Source: JACKJP01 sp050249695 | Lineage (GTDB): Bacteria > Pseudomonadota > Alphaproteobacteria > Rhizobiales > Tepidamorphaceae | Direction of reading: 5' to 3' | DNA length: 64,000 bases | Assembly: GCA_050249695.1 (NCBI GenBank) | Contig: JBFWQA010000001.1 | Coordinates: 434,001-498,000, forward strand | Part shown: piece by piece, positions 53,925 through 62,697 of the stretch | Numbering within the stretch: the first letter of the stretch is position 1 | Layout of the letters: every line of letters starts with the position of its first letter | Notes under the pieces: generated by a model | What the model was told of the DNA's origin: nothing | The model's input: only the letters and a program-made list of their open reading frames with translations | The model's database searches: none | Translations under genes and position numbers: made by a program

Positions 53925-55262
53925 ATGCACAGCATGGGGGAAACCGCCGCAAGGCGTGTCGCAGTGATCGGGGGCGGTATCGCCGGCGCATCCGCGGCCT
54001 GGCTGCTGGCGAAATCGTGCCGCGTCGTTCTCTATGAATCCGACAGCCGGCTCGGCGGACACGCGAACACGATCGATGTGGCGACGCCCCGCGGCCCGCT
54101 GCCCGTGGATACGGGGTTCATCGTTTACAACGACCGCAACTACCCAAATCTCCGCGGCCTGTTCAATTGCCTCAACGTGCCGACGGAAGCCTCCGACATG
54201 TCATTCTCGGCGTCCATCGACAACGGCCGCTTCGAATATAGCGGATCGGGGTTCGCCGGTTTGCTCGGTCAGCGCGCCAATGCCGTGAGGCCGCGATTCT
54301 GGCGCATGGCTACCGGGATCATGCGTTTCTACCGCGAAGCGCCCGCCGTCCTCGATGACGCGATCTGGCGCGGCGCGAGCCTTGGGGATTATCTCGCCGC
54401 GAAAGGCTATGGCGAGGCCTTCGTCGAGGACCATCTCCTGCCGATGGGCGCGGCTATCTGGTCCACGACCGCGCGCCAGATGCGCGATTACCCGGTCCAG
54501 GCCTTTGTCCGCTTCTTCGAGCGGCACGGCCTTCTTTCCTTGTCCGACCGGCCGCGCTGGCGCACCGTGACCGGCGGCAGCCGCGAGTATGTCGCGCGGC
54601 TGTTCGGTGACTTTTCCGGTGAGGTGCGGCTGGCCAGTCCCGTCGCCGATGTGCGGCGCGAGGGCGGCAGAGTGACGATCACCGACACGCGCGGCAACCG
54701 CGATATGTACGATGCCGTCGTCATCGCCGCCCATGCCGATCAGGCGCTTTCGATGCTGGGCGACGCGAGCCGCGACGAACGCCGGCTGCTCGGTGCCTTC
54801 ACCTACACCAGGAACGAGGCGGTCCTGCACCGGGACCCGGCGCTGATGCCGAGGCGACGCGCCGTATGGTCGAGCTGGAACTATATCGGTGGCCTGGCGG
54901 GGGCGGATGAGGGACAATTATGCGTGACTTATTGGATGAACCGCCTGCAGAACCTTCCGGCCGACGACCAGCTCTTCGTGACGCTCAATCCTTCGCGCGC
55001 GCTTGACGAGGCGGCGGTGATCGCCCGTTTCGACTATGATCATCCGCTCTACGATGTCCGCGCCCTGGAGGCTCAGCGGCAGCTGTGGGCGCTGCAGGGG
55101 CAGCGCAACACCTGGTTCTGCGGCAGCTATTTCGGCTACGGCTTCCACGAGGACGGACTGCGTTCAGGGCTGGAGGCGGCGGAGTCGATTGCCGGCGTCA
55201 GCCGGCCCTTCGCGGCGGTCCCGGCGGTCGCCCCCGCCTTGCACGCGGAGGCTGCCGAATGA
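53925..55262 (+). CDS. FAD-dependent amine-oxidase-family oxidoreductase
   Basis: 445 residues from ATG 53925 with GGGAGGAG upstream. VAVIGGGIAGASAAWLLAKS is the FAD-binding dinucleotide motif, followed by LYESDSRLGGHANTIDV, the classic NAD(P)/FAD amine oxidase segment. It is the first gene of an operon with DUF1365 and a cyclopropane synthase homologue (overlapping by 4 and 14 bases). In alphaproteobacteria this trio is regulated by RpoE-ChrR and takes part in fatty-acyl-chain modification such as cyclopropane or furan fatty acid formation; the exact step of this enzyme is inferred only. Confidence 0.93.
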   Translation: MHSMGETAARRVAVIGGGIAGASAAWLLAKSCRVVLYESDSRLGGHANTIDVATPRGPLPVDTGFIVYNDRNYPNLRGLFNCLNVPTEASDMSFSASIDNGRFEYSGSGFAGLLGQRANAVRPRFWRMATGIMRFYREAPAVLDDAIWRGASLGDYLAAKGYGEAFVEDHLLPMGAAIWSTTARQMRDYPVQAFVRFFERHGLLSLSDRPRWRTVTGGSREYVARLFGDFSGEVRLASPVADVRREGGRVTITDTRGNRDMYDAVVIAAHADQALSMLGDASRDERRLLGAFTYTRNEAVLHRDPALMPRRRAVWSSWNYIGGLAGADEGQLCVTYWMNRLQNLPADDQLFVTLNPSRALDEAAVIARFDYDHPLYDVRALEAQRQLWALQGQRNTWFCGSYFGYGFHEDGLRSGLEAAESIAGVSRPFAAVPAVAPALHAEAAE

Positions 55263-56062
55263 GCGGCGTCTCGGCGATCTATACCGGCCATGTCGTGCAT
55301 GTCCGGCACCGGCCGAAGCGCCACCGGCTGCGGTACCGGGTCTTCTCGATGCTGGTCGATCTCGACGAATTGCCGGCCCTGTCTCGCAGGCTCCGTCTCT
55401 TCGCGCATGACCGCTGGGCCGTCTTTTCCTTCCGGGAATCCGACCATGGCGACGGCAGCGCCGGGGGGCTTCGGGAATGGGTCGGCGACCGCCTCGCCGA
55501 GGCGGGGCTGCGCGTGGCGGACCAGCGGATCAGCCTGCTCTGCTATCCGCGTATCTTCGGCTACGTCTTCAACCCGCTCACCGTCTATTTCTGCCGGGAC
55601 GGGGAGGGCGATCTGAAGGCGATCCTCTACGAGGTGAGCAACACGTTCGGCGAACGCCATACCTATGTGATTCCGGTTTCCGGCGCCGACGAGACGGTAA
55701 TGCACGCCTGCGGCAAGGCGCACTATGTCTCGCCCTTCCTGTCGATGGATTGCCGTTATCGCTTTCGCATAGCGCCGCCCGCGAAGCGGGTCATTGTCTC
55801 GATCGACGAGGAAGAGGGAGGCGAGAAGGTGCTGTTTGCTTCGTTTGCAGGGGAGCGCGAGCCGTTGAGCGACGCCGTCCTGCTCCGCAGGCTGTTCACC
55901 CATCCGCTCATGACGCTGAAAGTCATTGCCGCGATCCACTGGGAAGCGCTCAGGCTCTGGCTCAAGGGCGTCCCTGTATACAGGCACCGTCCGGCGCGCA
56001 AACCGGTAACAAGTTCCATCATCGATCCCGACCTGAAGGCGATCCGCCATGAGCCATCTTGA
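55259..56062 (+). CDS. DUF1365 protein of the fatty-acid modification cluster
   Basis: 267 residues; its ATG overlaps the oxidoreductase stop by 4 bases. The family signature is IYTGHVVHVRHRPKRHRLRY at the N-terminus, YRVFSMLVDLDEL next, then CYPRIFGYVFNPLTVYFCRD and YEVSNTFGERHTYV in the middle. DUF1365 proteins are fold-unknown, cytoplasmic and nearly always coupled to a FAD oxidoreductase and a cyclopropane-fatty-acid synthase. Its molecular role is unknown; the neighbourhood argues for participation in acyl-chain modification. Confidence 0.95.
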   Translation: MSGVSAIYTGHVVHVRHRPKRHRLRYRVFSMLVDLDELPALSRRLRLFAHDRWAVFSFRESDHGDGSAGGLREWVGDRLAEAGLRVADQRISLLCYPRIFGYVFNPLTVYFCRDGEGDLKAILYEVSNTFGERHTYVIPVSGADETVMHACGKAHYVSPFLSMDCRYRFRIAPPAKRVIVSIDEEEGGEKVLFASFAGEREPLSDAVLLRRLFTHPLMTLKVIAAIHWEALRLWLKGVPVYRHRPARKPVTSSIIDPDLKAIRHEPS

Positions 56063-57266
56063 AGACGCATCGCTTGCGCCGGGCGCCGCCGGGGGTCCGT
56101 TCTGGCAGCGCATGATCTGCCGTTGGGCCGACATGCTGGCCGTCGGCTATCTGACAATCGAGTTTGCGAATGGCACTCGTCACGTCGTTTCCGGTGCGGC
56201 TCCCGGCCCCTCCGCAAGCGTTCGGTTCAACAATCGCCGTGGGTTCTTCAGGCTCCTGACCGGCGGCAGCAACGGCTTCGCGCGCGCCTATATCGACGGC
56301 GACGTCGAGACGGCCGACCTCGACGCCTTGCTCGATCTGATCGTGGCCAATGAGGCCGCCTTCGTTGCCGTGCTCAAGGGCTCACGGCCCGCAGCGCTTC
56401 TCGACCGGCTCCGCCATCTCGGTCGGCGCAATTCTCGGGCCGGCAGCCGACGGAACATCGCCTTCCACTATGATCTCGGAAATGAGTTTTACGGCCACTG
56501 GCTCGACCGATCGATGACGTATTCCTCGGCGATCTTCTCCGCGGCCGGACAGTCGCTCGAGGAGGCGCAGGCCGCCAAATATGAGCGCATCATCCGGCGG
56601 CTCGATATCGGACCGGAAGATCACGTGCTGGAAATCGGATGCGGCTGGGGCGGCTTTGCCGAATATGCCGCCTCCAGGACCGGGTGCCGCGTCACCGGTC
56701 TGACGATTTCATCGGCCCAGGCCGAATACGCGCGCAATCGGCTTGAAAACGCCGGGCTCACCGGCCGGTGCGAGATCAGGCTTCAGGACTACAGGGACTG
56801 CAAGGGCAGCTTTTCCAAGATCGTATCCATCGAGATGTTCGAGGCCGTCGGCGAAGAGAACTGGCCGGTCTATTTCGACAAGCTCCGCGCACTTCTCCCG
56901 CGCGGTGGCAAGGCGCTGGTTCAGGTCATCACGATCGACGAGAAGCAGTTCGAAGACTATCGTCGCAAGGCCGATTTCATCCAGACCTACGTGTTTCCAG
57001 GCGGCATGCTGCCCTCCGTTGGCGCCTTCATGGCGCGCGCGGCGGAAAGCAGTCTCGCGGCGCTCGGCTGCTATCGCTTCGGTGCACATTACGAAAGGAC
57101 GCTGGGCGAATGGGACGCCCGTTTTCGCGCAGCCTGGCGGATGATCGAGAAGCTTGACTTCGACGCGCGCTTCCACCGCCTGTGGCTTTACTATCTGGCC
57201 TATTGCCGCGCCGGATTCCGGTCCGGCCGGATCGATGTCGCCCAGATCGAATTGCAGCGAATCTAG
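56049..57266 (+). CDS. cyclopropane-fatty-acyl-phospholipid synthase family methyltransferase
   Basis: 405 residues, the full two-part family size: an N-terminal region (RFNNRRGFFRLLTGGSNGFARAYIDGD, read to 20) and the SAM methyltransferase core with HYDLGNEFYGHWLDRSMTYS, LEIGCGWGGFAEYAA and IVSIEMFEAVGEENW. QTYVFPGGMLPSV is the conserved late motif. It transfers a methylene or methyl group to an unsaturated acyl chain of phospholipid. It overlaps DUF1365 by 14 bases and ends overlapping the convergent SDR by 4 bases (CTAG). Confidence 0.95.
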   Translation: MSHLEDASLAPGAAGGPFWQRMICRWADMLAVGYLTIEFANGTRHVVSGAAPGPSASVRFNNRRGFFRLLTGGSNGFARAYIDGDVETADLDALLDLIVANEAAFVAVLKGSRPAALLDRLRHLGRRNSRAGSRRNIAFHYDLGNEFYGHWLDRSMTYSSAIFSAAGQSLEEAQAAKYERIIRRLDIGPEDHVLEIGCGWGGFAEYAASRTGCRVTGLTISSAQAEYARNRLENAGLTGRCEIRLQDYRDCKGSFSKIVSIEMFEAVGEENWPVYFDKLRALLPRGGKALVQVITIDEKQFEDYRRKADFIQTYVFPGGMLPSVGAFMARAAESSLAALGCYRFGAHYERTLGEWDARFRAAWRMIEKLDFDARFHRLWLYYLAYCRAGFRSGRIDVAQIELQRI

Positions 57267-58042
57267 CGCGACGGGACGCGGACCATGCGCCGCGTCAGGA
57301 CCAGCAGCAGTGGCCTCGGCAGCAGGCGCAGCAGTTTCATCGACAGCGCCATCTGCCAGGGAAAGACGATCTCGCGCCGACGCGCCGCGATGCCTTTCAC
57401 GATGTGACCTGCGGCATCCTCTGACGATATCAGGAACGGCATCGGGAAGTCGTTCTTGCGGGTAAGCGGCGTGTCGACAAATCCGGGATTGACGATCGTG
57501 AGAAGGACGTTGCGCCGTTCCGCCTCCGGCATCATCGCCTCGCAGAGCAGGTTCAGCGCGGCTTTCGTCGCGCCATACGTCGCGCCGCCGGGCAGCCCCG
57601 CAAAGCCGGCGACCGAAGCCGTCACGGCAATATGGCCGCCGCCGCGCGCCATCATGACATCCAGCAGCGGCGCGAGCGTATTCATCGTGCCGACGAGGTT
57701 GACGTCCACCATCTTTTTGGCCGCAGCGGGATCGAAATCGAATGCGCCGTCGCGCGCGAACGTGCCGGCGGCCAGAAACGCAAGGTCGGGCGCCCCGAGC
57801 CGGGTCTCGATGGAACGCAGCGTTTCGGCGGCTTGCGCGGCATTGGTGACATCGAACGGGAAGGCGAGGATCTTGCCGGTCCGCTCCGCTTCCAGTGTCC
57901 GCAGCGCATCTACGCCGCGCGCGCTCGCCGCCACCGTCCAGCCCTCATCGGCCAGTCGTATCGCGACGGCCCTGCCTATGCCCGAGCTGGCCCCGGTGAC
58001 CCATGCGATGCGCCCGGCTCGGCCCTGTTCCATTCGCGTCAT
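57263..58042 (-). CDS. short-chain dehydrogenase/reductase at the lipid cluster
   Basis: 259 residues. TGASSGIGRAVAIRLADEGW is the NAD(P)-binding motif, VASVAGFAGLPGGATYGATKAAL-like text (TASVAGFAGLPGGATYGATK) supplies Ser and Y-x3-K. After the core, a C-terminal segment (LSMKLLRLLPRPLLLVLTRRM) is hydrophobic and basic and may anchor it to the membrane. It is convergent with the cyclopropane synthase homologue, sharing stop-codon bases. Its location and membrane tail fit a lipid substrate, but this is inference. Confidence 0.93.
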   Translation of the reverse strand: MTRMEQGRAGRIAWVTGASSGIGRAVAIRLADEGWTVAASARGVDALRTLEAERTGKILAFPFDVTNAAQAAETLRSIETRLGAPDLAFLAAGTFARDGAFDFDPAAAKKMVDVNLVGTMNTLAPLLDVMMARGGGHIAVTASVAGFAGLPGGATYGATKAALNLLCEAMMPEAERRNVLLTIVNPGFVDTPLTRKNDFPMPFLISSEDAAGHIVKGIAARRREIVFPWQMALSMKLLRLLPRPLLLVLTRRMVRVPSR

Positions 58043-58189
58043 TGCAGCCTCACCATTTTGCTCTGGATGGATACGGGTGCAATCCTCCCCCGGTTTGGCT
58101 GCGGGGGCATTTTTGTCGCGACGGAACCTGATGCCTTGTCAGTCGCAGTTGTGCTATGGCGTTGCGCCCGCCGCCGCGAAGGAAACGCC

Positions 58190-58537
58190 ATGACCGTCAC
58201 GATCTACGGAATTGTGAACTGCGACACGATGAAGAAGGCGCGCGCCTGGCTTGATGACCATGGCGTCGACTATGCGTTTCACGACTACAGGAAGGCCGGA
58301 ATAGACACGTCCAGACTTGCCGGTTGGATTGATGTCGCCGGCTGGGAGAAGCTGCTGAACCGGGCGGGAACGACATTCCGCAAGCTGCCCGATGCCGACA
58401 GGCAGGATATCGACCGCGACAAGGCCGTGGCCCTTATGGCGGCCAATCCCTCTATGATCAAACGCCCCGTCCTGGAGGCCGATGGCACATTGCTCGTCGG
58501 TTTCGATCCGGCGGCCTACGAGAAGGTTTTCGCATGA
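58190..58537 (+). CDS. ArsC/Spx-family thioredoxin-fold protein (YffB-like)
   Basis: 115 residues from ATG 58190 with AAGGA upstream; earlier in-frame sequence overlaps the SDR gene and is not used. GIVNCDTMKKARAWLDDHGV places the single conserved Cys at 11, then FHDYRKAGID, LLNRAGTTFRKLP and NPSMIKRPVLEADGTLLVGF are the arsenate-reductase/YffB pattern. YffB-type members are glutathione-linked reductases of unknown substrate rather than proven arsenate reductases. It overlaps the RidA gene by 4 bases. Confidence 0.93.
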   Translation: MTVTIYGIVNCDTMKKARAWLDDHGVDYAFHDYRKAGIDTSRLAGWIDVAGWEKLLNRAGTTFRKLPDADRQDIDRDKAVALMAANPSMIKRPVLEADGTLLVGFDPAAYEKVFA

Positions 58538-58920
58538 CCCGCAAACTCATTTCCTCCGGTTCTCCCTTCGAAAAGACGGTCGGCTATTCGCGGGCCGTCG
58601 TTCAGGAGCCATGGTGCTTCGTGGCGGGCACGACTGGTTACGATCCGCAGACCCGGGCCATGCCGGAGGACGTCAGGGACCAGGTCCGCAATGCGCTGAA
58701 GGTCGTGGAGGCGGCCCTGGCCGAAGCCGGTTTTGCGTTGAAGGATGTCGTTCGCGCGACCTATTACATCACCGACATGGCCTATTGGGACGAGATCGGA
58801 CCTGTTCTCGGGGAGGCCTTCGGCGATATCAGGCCTGCTGCGACCTGCCTCGTTTGCGGGTTGGTCAAGCCGGAGATGAAATTCGAGGTCGAGGTCACGG
58901 CGCTGCGCCGCGCGGGTTGA
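58534..58920 (+). CDS. RidA family protein
   Basis: 128 residues, start overlapping the previous stop (ATGA). Family features: RAVVQEPWCFVAGTTGYDPQT near the N-terminus, VRDQVRNALKVVEAALAEAG, and VRATYYITDMAYWDEIGPVL in the middle. RidA proteins form trimers and hydrolyse reactive enamine/imine intermediates. The catalytic Arg of standard RidA is usually followed by a C-terminal KDALVEIE-like end; here it ends FEVEVTALRRAG, so this may be a divergent subfamily member without the deaminase arginine. Confidence 0.92.
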   Translation: MTRKLISSGSPFEKTVGYSRAVVQEPWCFVAGTTGYDPQTRAMPEDVRDQVRNALKVVEAALAEAGFALKDVVRATYYITDMAYWDEIGPVLGEAFGDIRPAATCLVCGLVKPEMKFEVEVTALRRAG

Positions 58921-59093
58921 ACGGGGGTCGGCGGCATCAGGCGGCCCAACGAAGACGCCAGTATCATCTGACCGTTGGGAGGCGACAAGCCGGCCAATCG
59001 GTTATGCGTCCCTTTGGAGATGCTTGATCTGACGCAATGCGCGCCTCCTGCCGGGATGCATGCTTTCGGTCTGGACGATCGGGAGAGAATGCC

Positions 59094-59849
59094 ATGACCG
59101 GGAGTTTGTCCGTCAAAGATCTGCGGGTCATCGTCACCGGCGGCGCACGTGGCATCGGCGGAGCGACGGCCCGGCTGCTCGCCGAGGGCGGCGCGCATGT
59201 GCTGATCGCGGATGTGCTGGATAAGGAAGGCGCCGCGCTTGCCGGCGAACTGGGCGCAAACGTGGCCTACCGCCGCCTCGACGTCACCAGCCTTTCGGAC
59301 TGGCAGGCGGCTGTGGCGTTTGCGGAAAAGGCGTTCGGTCGGGTCAACGCGCTGTTCAACAATGCCGGCATTCTCAGCATTGGCGGCGTGGCAGATTGCA
59401 CGCCTGACGATTTCCGGCATGTCATCGACGTCAACCTGCACGGAATCTTCCTCGGTATCCATGCCGCGGTGCCTGCGCTGCGAAGAGCGGGGGGAGGTAC
59501 GATCGTCAACACATCCTCGACTGCCGGTTTGCAGGGCTATGCGGGCATCGCCGCCTATGTCGCCAGCAAATGGGGCGTGCGCGGGCTGACCAAGGCGGCG
59601 GCGCTGGACCTTGCGGCCGACGGCATACGGGTCGTTTCGGTCCATCCCGGCCCGATCGCCACGCCGATGATCGCCGGCATGACGGAAGAGGCGGTGGCCG
59701 CCCAGCCCATCCGGCGCTTTGGCGAGCCGGATGAGGTGGCACGCATGGTGCGGTTCATCCTGACCGAGGCGACGTTCTCGACGGGTTGCGAGTTCGTCGT
59801 CGATGGCGGCGCCGTCACGGGGCAGGTGCTTCCGCTGCCGGCAAACTGA
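59094..59849 (+). CDS. SDR family oxidoreductase (FabG-like)
   Basis: 251 residues from ATG 59094 after GGGAGAG. VTGGARGIGGATARLLAEGG is the NAD(P) motif, NNAGI after ALF the central strand, and the active site STAGLQGYAGIAAYVASKWG has S and Y-x3-K (YVASK). HPGPIATPMIAGM and SGCEFVVDGGAVTG-like text (TGCEFVVDGGAVTG) are typical of the classical SDR C-terminus. Substrate unknown. It stands alone between RidA and the SQR-like gene. Confidence 0.93.
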   Translation: MTGSLSVKDLRVIVTGGARGIGGATARLLAEGGAHVLIADVLDKEGAALAGELGANVAYRRLDVTSLSDWQAAVAFAEKAFGRVNALFNNAGILSIGGVADCTPDDFRHVIDVNLHGIFLGIHAAVPALRRAGGGTIVNTSSTAGLQGYAGIAAYVASKWGVRGLTKAAALDLAADGIRVVSVHPGPIATPMIAGMTEEAVAAQPIRRFGEPDEVARMVRFILTEATFSTGCEFVVDGGAVTGQVLPLPAN

Positions 59850-59932
59850 TCGGCGCGCGGCCGTTTCGCGGGGTTTGATTCCGCGCAATGCCGTCCTGCC
59901 GCGCCCGTGGTGATATGTCATGCAGCGAAAGT

Positions 59933-59946
59933 ATATTAGAAAATAT
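59933..59946. promoter_or_regulatory. A+T-rich dyad, possible SqrR/BigR-type operator
   Basis: ATATT-AGAA-AATAT (59933-59946) lies in an A+T-rich patch about 94 bases before the SQR-like gene. A+T-rich dyads of this kind are bound by the ArsR-family persulfide sensors SqrR/BigR that control sulfide oxidation genes. No such regulator is in the window. Confidence 0.4.
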
Positions 59947-60039
59947 GAATGTAATGATTGTATGAGTGGGCCATAGGCCCCGCCGGCGCGTTTCGCACGA
60001 TGCTGCCGAGCGCGGGTCACAGATCGAAGGGAAGAATCC

Positions 60040-61338
60040 ATGGCACATATCGTCGTTCTCGGCGCCGGTCTTGGCGGCACCATCATGGCCTACGAGGTGA
60101 GGGAAGCGCTCGGCCGGAGCCACAAGGTGTCGGTTGTCTCGAAGGGAAGCGACTATTCCTTCGTGCCGTCCAATCCCTGGGTGGCCGTCGGCTGGCGCAC
60201 CAAGGAAGCGATAACCGTCGATCTGACGGACGTGATGAAGCGTCGCGACATCGATCTCTACCCGCAGGGTGCAAAACGCCTGCACCCTGAGGACAAGGTT
60301 CTCGAACTGGGTGACGGTACGAAGCTGAGCTATGACTATATCGTCATTGCCACCGGCCCCGACCTCGCATTTGACGAGATCGAGGGTTTCGGTCCCCAGA
60401 AACACACCCAGTCCATCTGCATGGCCGATCACGCGGTGATGACGAAGGCCGCCTTTGACAGGCTGGTCGCAAAGCCGGGACCGGTCGTCATCGGCGCGGT
60501 GCAAGGTGCTTCATGCTTCGGCCCGGCCTACGAGTTCGCCTTCATTCTCGACAAGGCGCTGCGCGACGCGAAGGTTCGCGACAAGGTGCCGATGACCTTC
60601 GTCACCTCGGAGCCCTATATCGGTCATCTCGGTCTGGACGGCGTCGGCGACACCAAGGGGCTGCTGGAGAGCGAACTGCGCCAGCATCACATTAAGTGGG
60701 TCACCAACGCCAAGCTTGACAAGGCGGAAGCCGACAAGCTGACGGTGTCGGAGATGAACGAGGACGGCACGCTCAAGCAGACTCACGAAATACCGACGAC
60801 GTTCACGATGATGCTGCCGGCCTTCCGCGGCGTCGAAGCGGTGATCGGCATCGAAGGCCTGACCAACCCGCGGGGGTTCATCCTCGTCGACAAGCATCAA
60901 CGCAACCCCAAATTCCGGGAAGTCTTTGCCGTGGGTGTCTGCGTCGCGATCCCGCCCGTCGGCAAGACCGCGGTGCCCGTGGGCGTCCCGAAGACCGGCT
61001 TCATGATCGAATCGATGGTGACGGCGACCGCCCGCAACATCGCGCTGCTGGTCGACGGCAGGGAACCGGACGCGGAAGGCTCGTGGAATGCGGTATGCCT
61101 CGCCGATTTCGGCGATTCCGGCATCGCTTTCGTCGCCCAGCCGCAAATTCCGCCGCGCAACGTCAACTGGGCGTCATCCGGCCGGTGGGTGCACGCGGCC
61201 AAGATCGGGTTCGAGAAATACTTCCTGCGCAAAATCCGCACGGGGGTTTCCGAGCCCTTCTACGAAAAGCTCGCTTTGCAGGCGCTCGGAATCGACAAGC
61301 TCAAGGCGATCAAGGTCACGCCGGCAGAGCCGCGATAG
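60040..61338 (+). CDS. sulfide:quinone oxidoreductase-like FAD/NAD(P) flavoprotein
   Basis: 432 residues. VVLGAGLGGTIMAYEV is the FAD-binding motif and the sheet end follows as VSVVSKGSDYSF. Three cysteines fit the SQR pattern: C127 (QSICMAD), C159 (GASCFGPAYEF) and C301 (GVCVAIPPVGKTAVPVGVPK); the C127/C159 spacing is that of the redox pair in Acidithiobacillus SQR (128/160). It should oxidise sulfide at the membrane and pass electrons to quinone. The C-terminus WVHAAKIGFEKYFLRKIRTG is amphipathic, as for peripheral membrane attachment. Confidence 0.9.
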   Translation: MAHIVVLGAGLGGTIMAYEVREALGRSHKVSVVSKGSDYSFVPSNPWVAVGWRTKEAITVDLTDVMKRRDIDLYPQGAKRLHPEDKVLELGDGTKLSYDYIVIATGPDLAFDEIEGFGPQKHTQSICMADHAVMTKAAFDRLVAKPGPVVIGAVQGASCFGPAYEFAFILDKALRDAKVRDKVPMTFVTSEPYIGHLGLDGVGDTKGLLESELRQHHIKWVTNAKLDKAEADKLTVSEMNEDGTLKQTHEIPTTFTMMLPAFRGVEAVIGIEGLTNPRGFILVDKHQRNPKFREVFAVGVCVAIPPVGKTAVPVGVPKTGFMIESMVTATARNIALLVDGREPDAEGSWNAVCLADFGDSGIAFVAQPQIPPRNVNWASSGRWVHAAKIGFEKYFLRKIRTGVSEPFYEKLALQALGIDKLKAIKVTPAEPR

Positions 61339-61361
61339 CGGCTGCCGGCGCAGCGCCTCGA

Positions 61362-61553
61362 TCAAATGGCGGGCACACGATCCGGCCCCTTCGGTCCGGC
61401 GATCAGCCAGACGATAAACCCGATAACCGGGAAGATGAGGATTCCCAACGTCCAGAGGATTTTCGCGCCCGTCGACGCGCCGCTCGTCAGCGTCTTGTAG
61501 ATGGCGTAGATGTCGGCGACGAGGACAATCAGTCCCACAATTCCAAATTCCAT
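61362..61553 (-). CDS. small PLDc_N domain membrane protein
   Basis: 63 residues with GGGAGC upstream of the ATG. Two membrane helices (FGIVGLIVLVADIYAIY and ILWTLGILIFPVIGFIVWLIAG) match the PLDc_N/phospholipase-D-nuclease N-terminal signature IPVIGxIxWLI-type. It has no catalytic domain. Such short proteins are common and of unknown function. It is transcribed opposite the SQR-like gene, 23 bases from its end, and may share the module with the SH3 protein gene, which diverges from it. Confidence 0.88.
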   Translation of the reverse strand: MEFGIVGLIVLVADIYAIYKTLTSGASTGAKILWTLGILIFPVIGFIVWLIAGPKGPDRVPAI

Positions 61554-61686
61554 TGTCCGTGCTCCCGTGTTGACTGGATTTTCGCGAAACGGCCCAATCG
61601 CGCCCCGGTTCCCACCAGGGCGCTTGCCTTCACGGCGCTCGCGGATGGAAAATGACGTGCATCGGCGACAAACGGGAGGGATTTGG

Positions 61687-62352
61687 ATGAGGATTCTGGT
61701 GGTCGTGGCGATGATGCTCGCCCTGCCGATCGCGCTCTCCTCTCGCGCGAAAGCGGCGGAGACGGGGGTGGAGGAGAATCTTCTGATCGCGCCGGAATAC
61801 TACGAGGTTTCCGGTGTCGCGGCCGGCGATATGCTGAACATCCGGGCCGAACCGGACGCGCACGCGGACATCGTCGGAACCTTGCCCCCTGGAGCTTCCC
61901 CGGTCGAGGTCATCGCCGTAACGGATGGTCCCACGCGCTGGGGCAAGGTCGTCGCGGGCGACGGCGTCGGCTGGGTTTCGATGGCCTATCTTGCCGAAGT
62001 CGATCCGGCTCGCGTTCCCGGAACGCCGATCCCGACGCAGACCGTCTGCGCCGGTACCGAACCGTTCTGGAGCCTGACATTCAGCGCCGACAGCATGTCA
62101 TTCGAGGCACCTGATGTTGCCGCCACGACGCTGTCGCTCAGCAGCTCGGGTGCATTTGTCGCCCGCTCGCACCGGTTCTATGCGGTGGCGGGCGATTCCG
62201 CGAACGGGATGTCGGCAGTGGTCTCCAGCGGCGAATATTGCTCCGACGGGATGAGCGATCGCGACTATGGGTGGTCGATAGACCTTCTGCGCAGCGACGG
62301 CGGCAAGGTCAGCGGCTATACCGGCTGCTGCACGCGCGCGATCGACGAATAG
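61687..62352 (+). CDS. secreted SH3-domain protein with COG3650-like C-terminus
   Basis: 221 residues from ATG 61687 after GGGAGGG. A signal peptide (MRILVVVAMMLALPIALSSR, cleavage after AKA) is followed by a bacterial SH3 domain at about 35-100: YEVSGVAAGDMLNIRAEPDA, GTLPPGASPVEVI and GDGVGWVSMAYLAEV. The C-terminal part has TEPFWSLTFSADSMSF, EYCSDGMSDRDYGW and CC in GYTGCC, fitting the COG3650-like periplasmic domain. Cysteines probably pair in the oxidising periplasm. It likely binds cell-wall or peptide ligands; not established. Confidence 0.87.
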   Translation: MRILVVVAMMLALPIALSSRAKAAETGVEENLLIAPEYYEVSGVAAGDMLNIRAEPDAHADIVGTLPPGASPVEVIAVTDGPTRWGKVVAGDGVGWVSMAYLAEVDPARVPGTPIPTQTVCAGTEPFWSLTFSADSMSFEAPDVAATTLSLSSSGAFVARSHRFYAVAGDSANGMSAVVSSGEYCSDGMSDRDYGWSIDLLRSDGGKVSGYTGCCTRAIDE

Positions 62353-62355
62353 CGC

Positions 62356-62697
62356 TCACTCGTAGAGACGCTGGCACGGCACGCAATAGGTGGCCGCCGG
62401 GTCGATTTCGAGCCGGCGTTCGGGGATCGGCTCTCCACATTCCTCACACAGGCCGTATGTGCCTTCATCGACCCGGCGCAGCGCCAGTTCGATGCGCGCG
62501 CGTTCATGAGCGCGCCGCCGCTCCTGTTCCTGCGCCATCGCCTGACCCTGCATGGCATCCATGCGGCTCAGCCGCCCGACCGATTGCTGGTCGAGCGCCA
62601 CCGGCCCCCGGGAAGCGCCGGTAGCCTCGCTGCTGTCTTCCAGCGTCTTGAGGCGCGATTGCAGCGTGAGCCGCGCCGACTGCAGGTCGATGGTCAT
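62356..62697 (-). CDS. DksA/TraR-type C4 zinc finger protein
   Basis: 113 residues. The N-terminal two-thirds is a coiled-coil-prone helix (LQSRLKTLEDSSE ... QEQERRRAHERARIELALRR), and the C-terminal zinc finger has C84, C87, C105 and C108 (CEECGEPIPERRLEIDPAATYC is the intervening block). Short DksA-like proteins bind RNA polymerase through the secondary channel; the acidic tip of DksA is replaced here by SRMDAMQGQ, so ppGpp synergy is uncertain. It starts directly after the L,D-transpeptidase stop on the same strand. Confidence 0.93.
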   Translation of the reverse strand: MTIDLQSARLTLQSRLKTLEDSSEATGASRGPVALDQQSVGRLSRMDAMQGQAMAQEQERRRAHERARIELALRRVDEGTYGLCEECGEPIPERRLEIDPAATYCVPCQRLYE

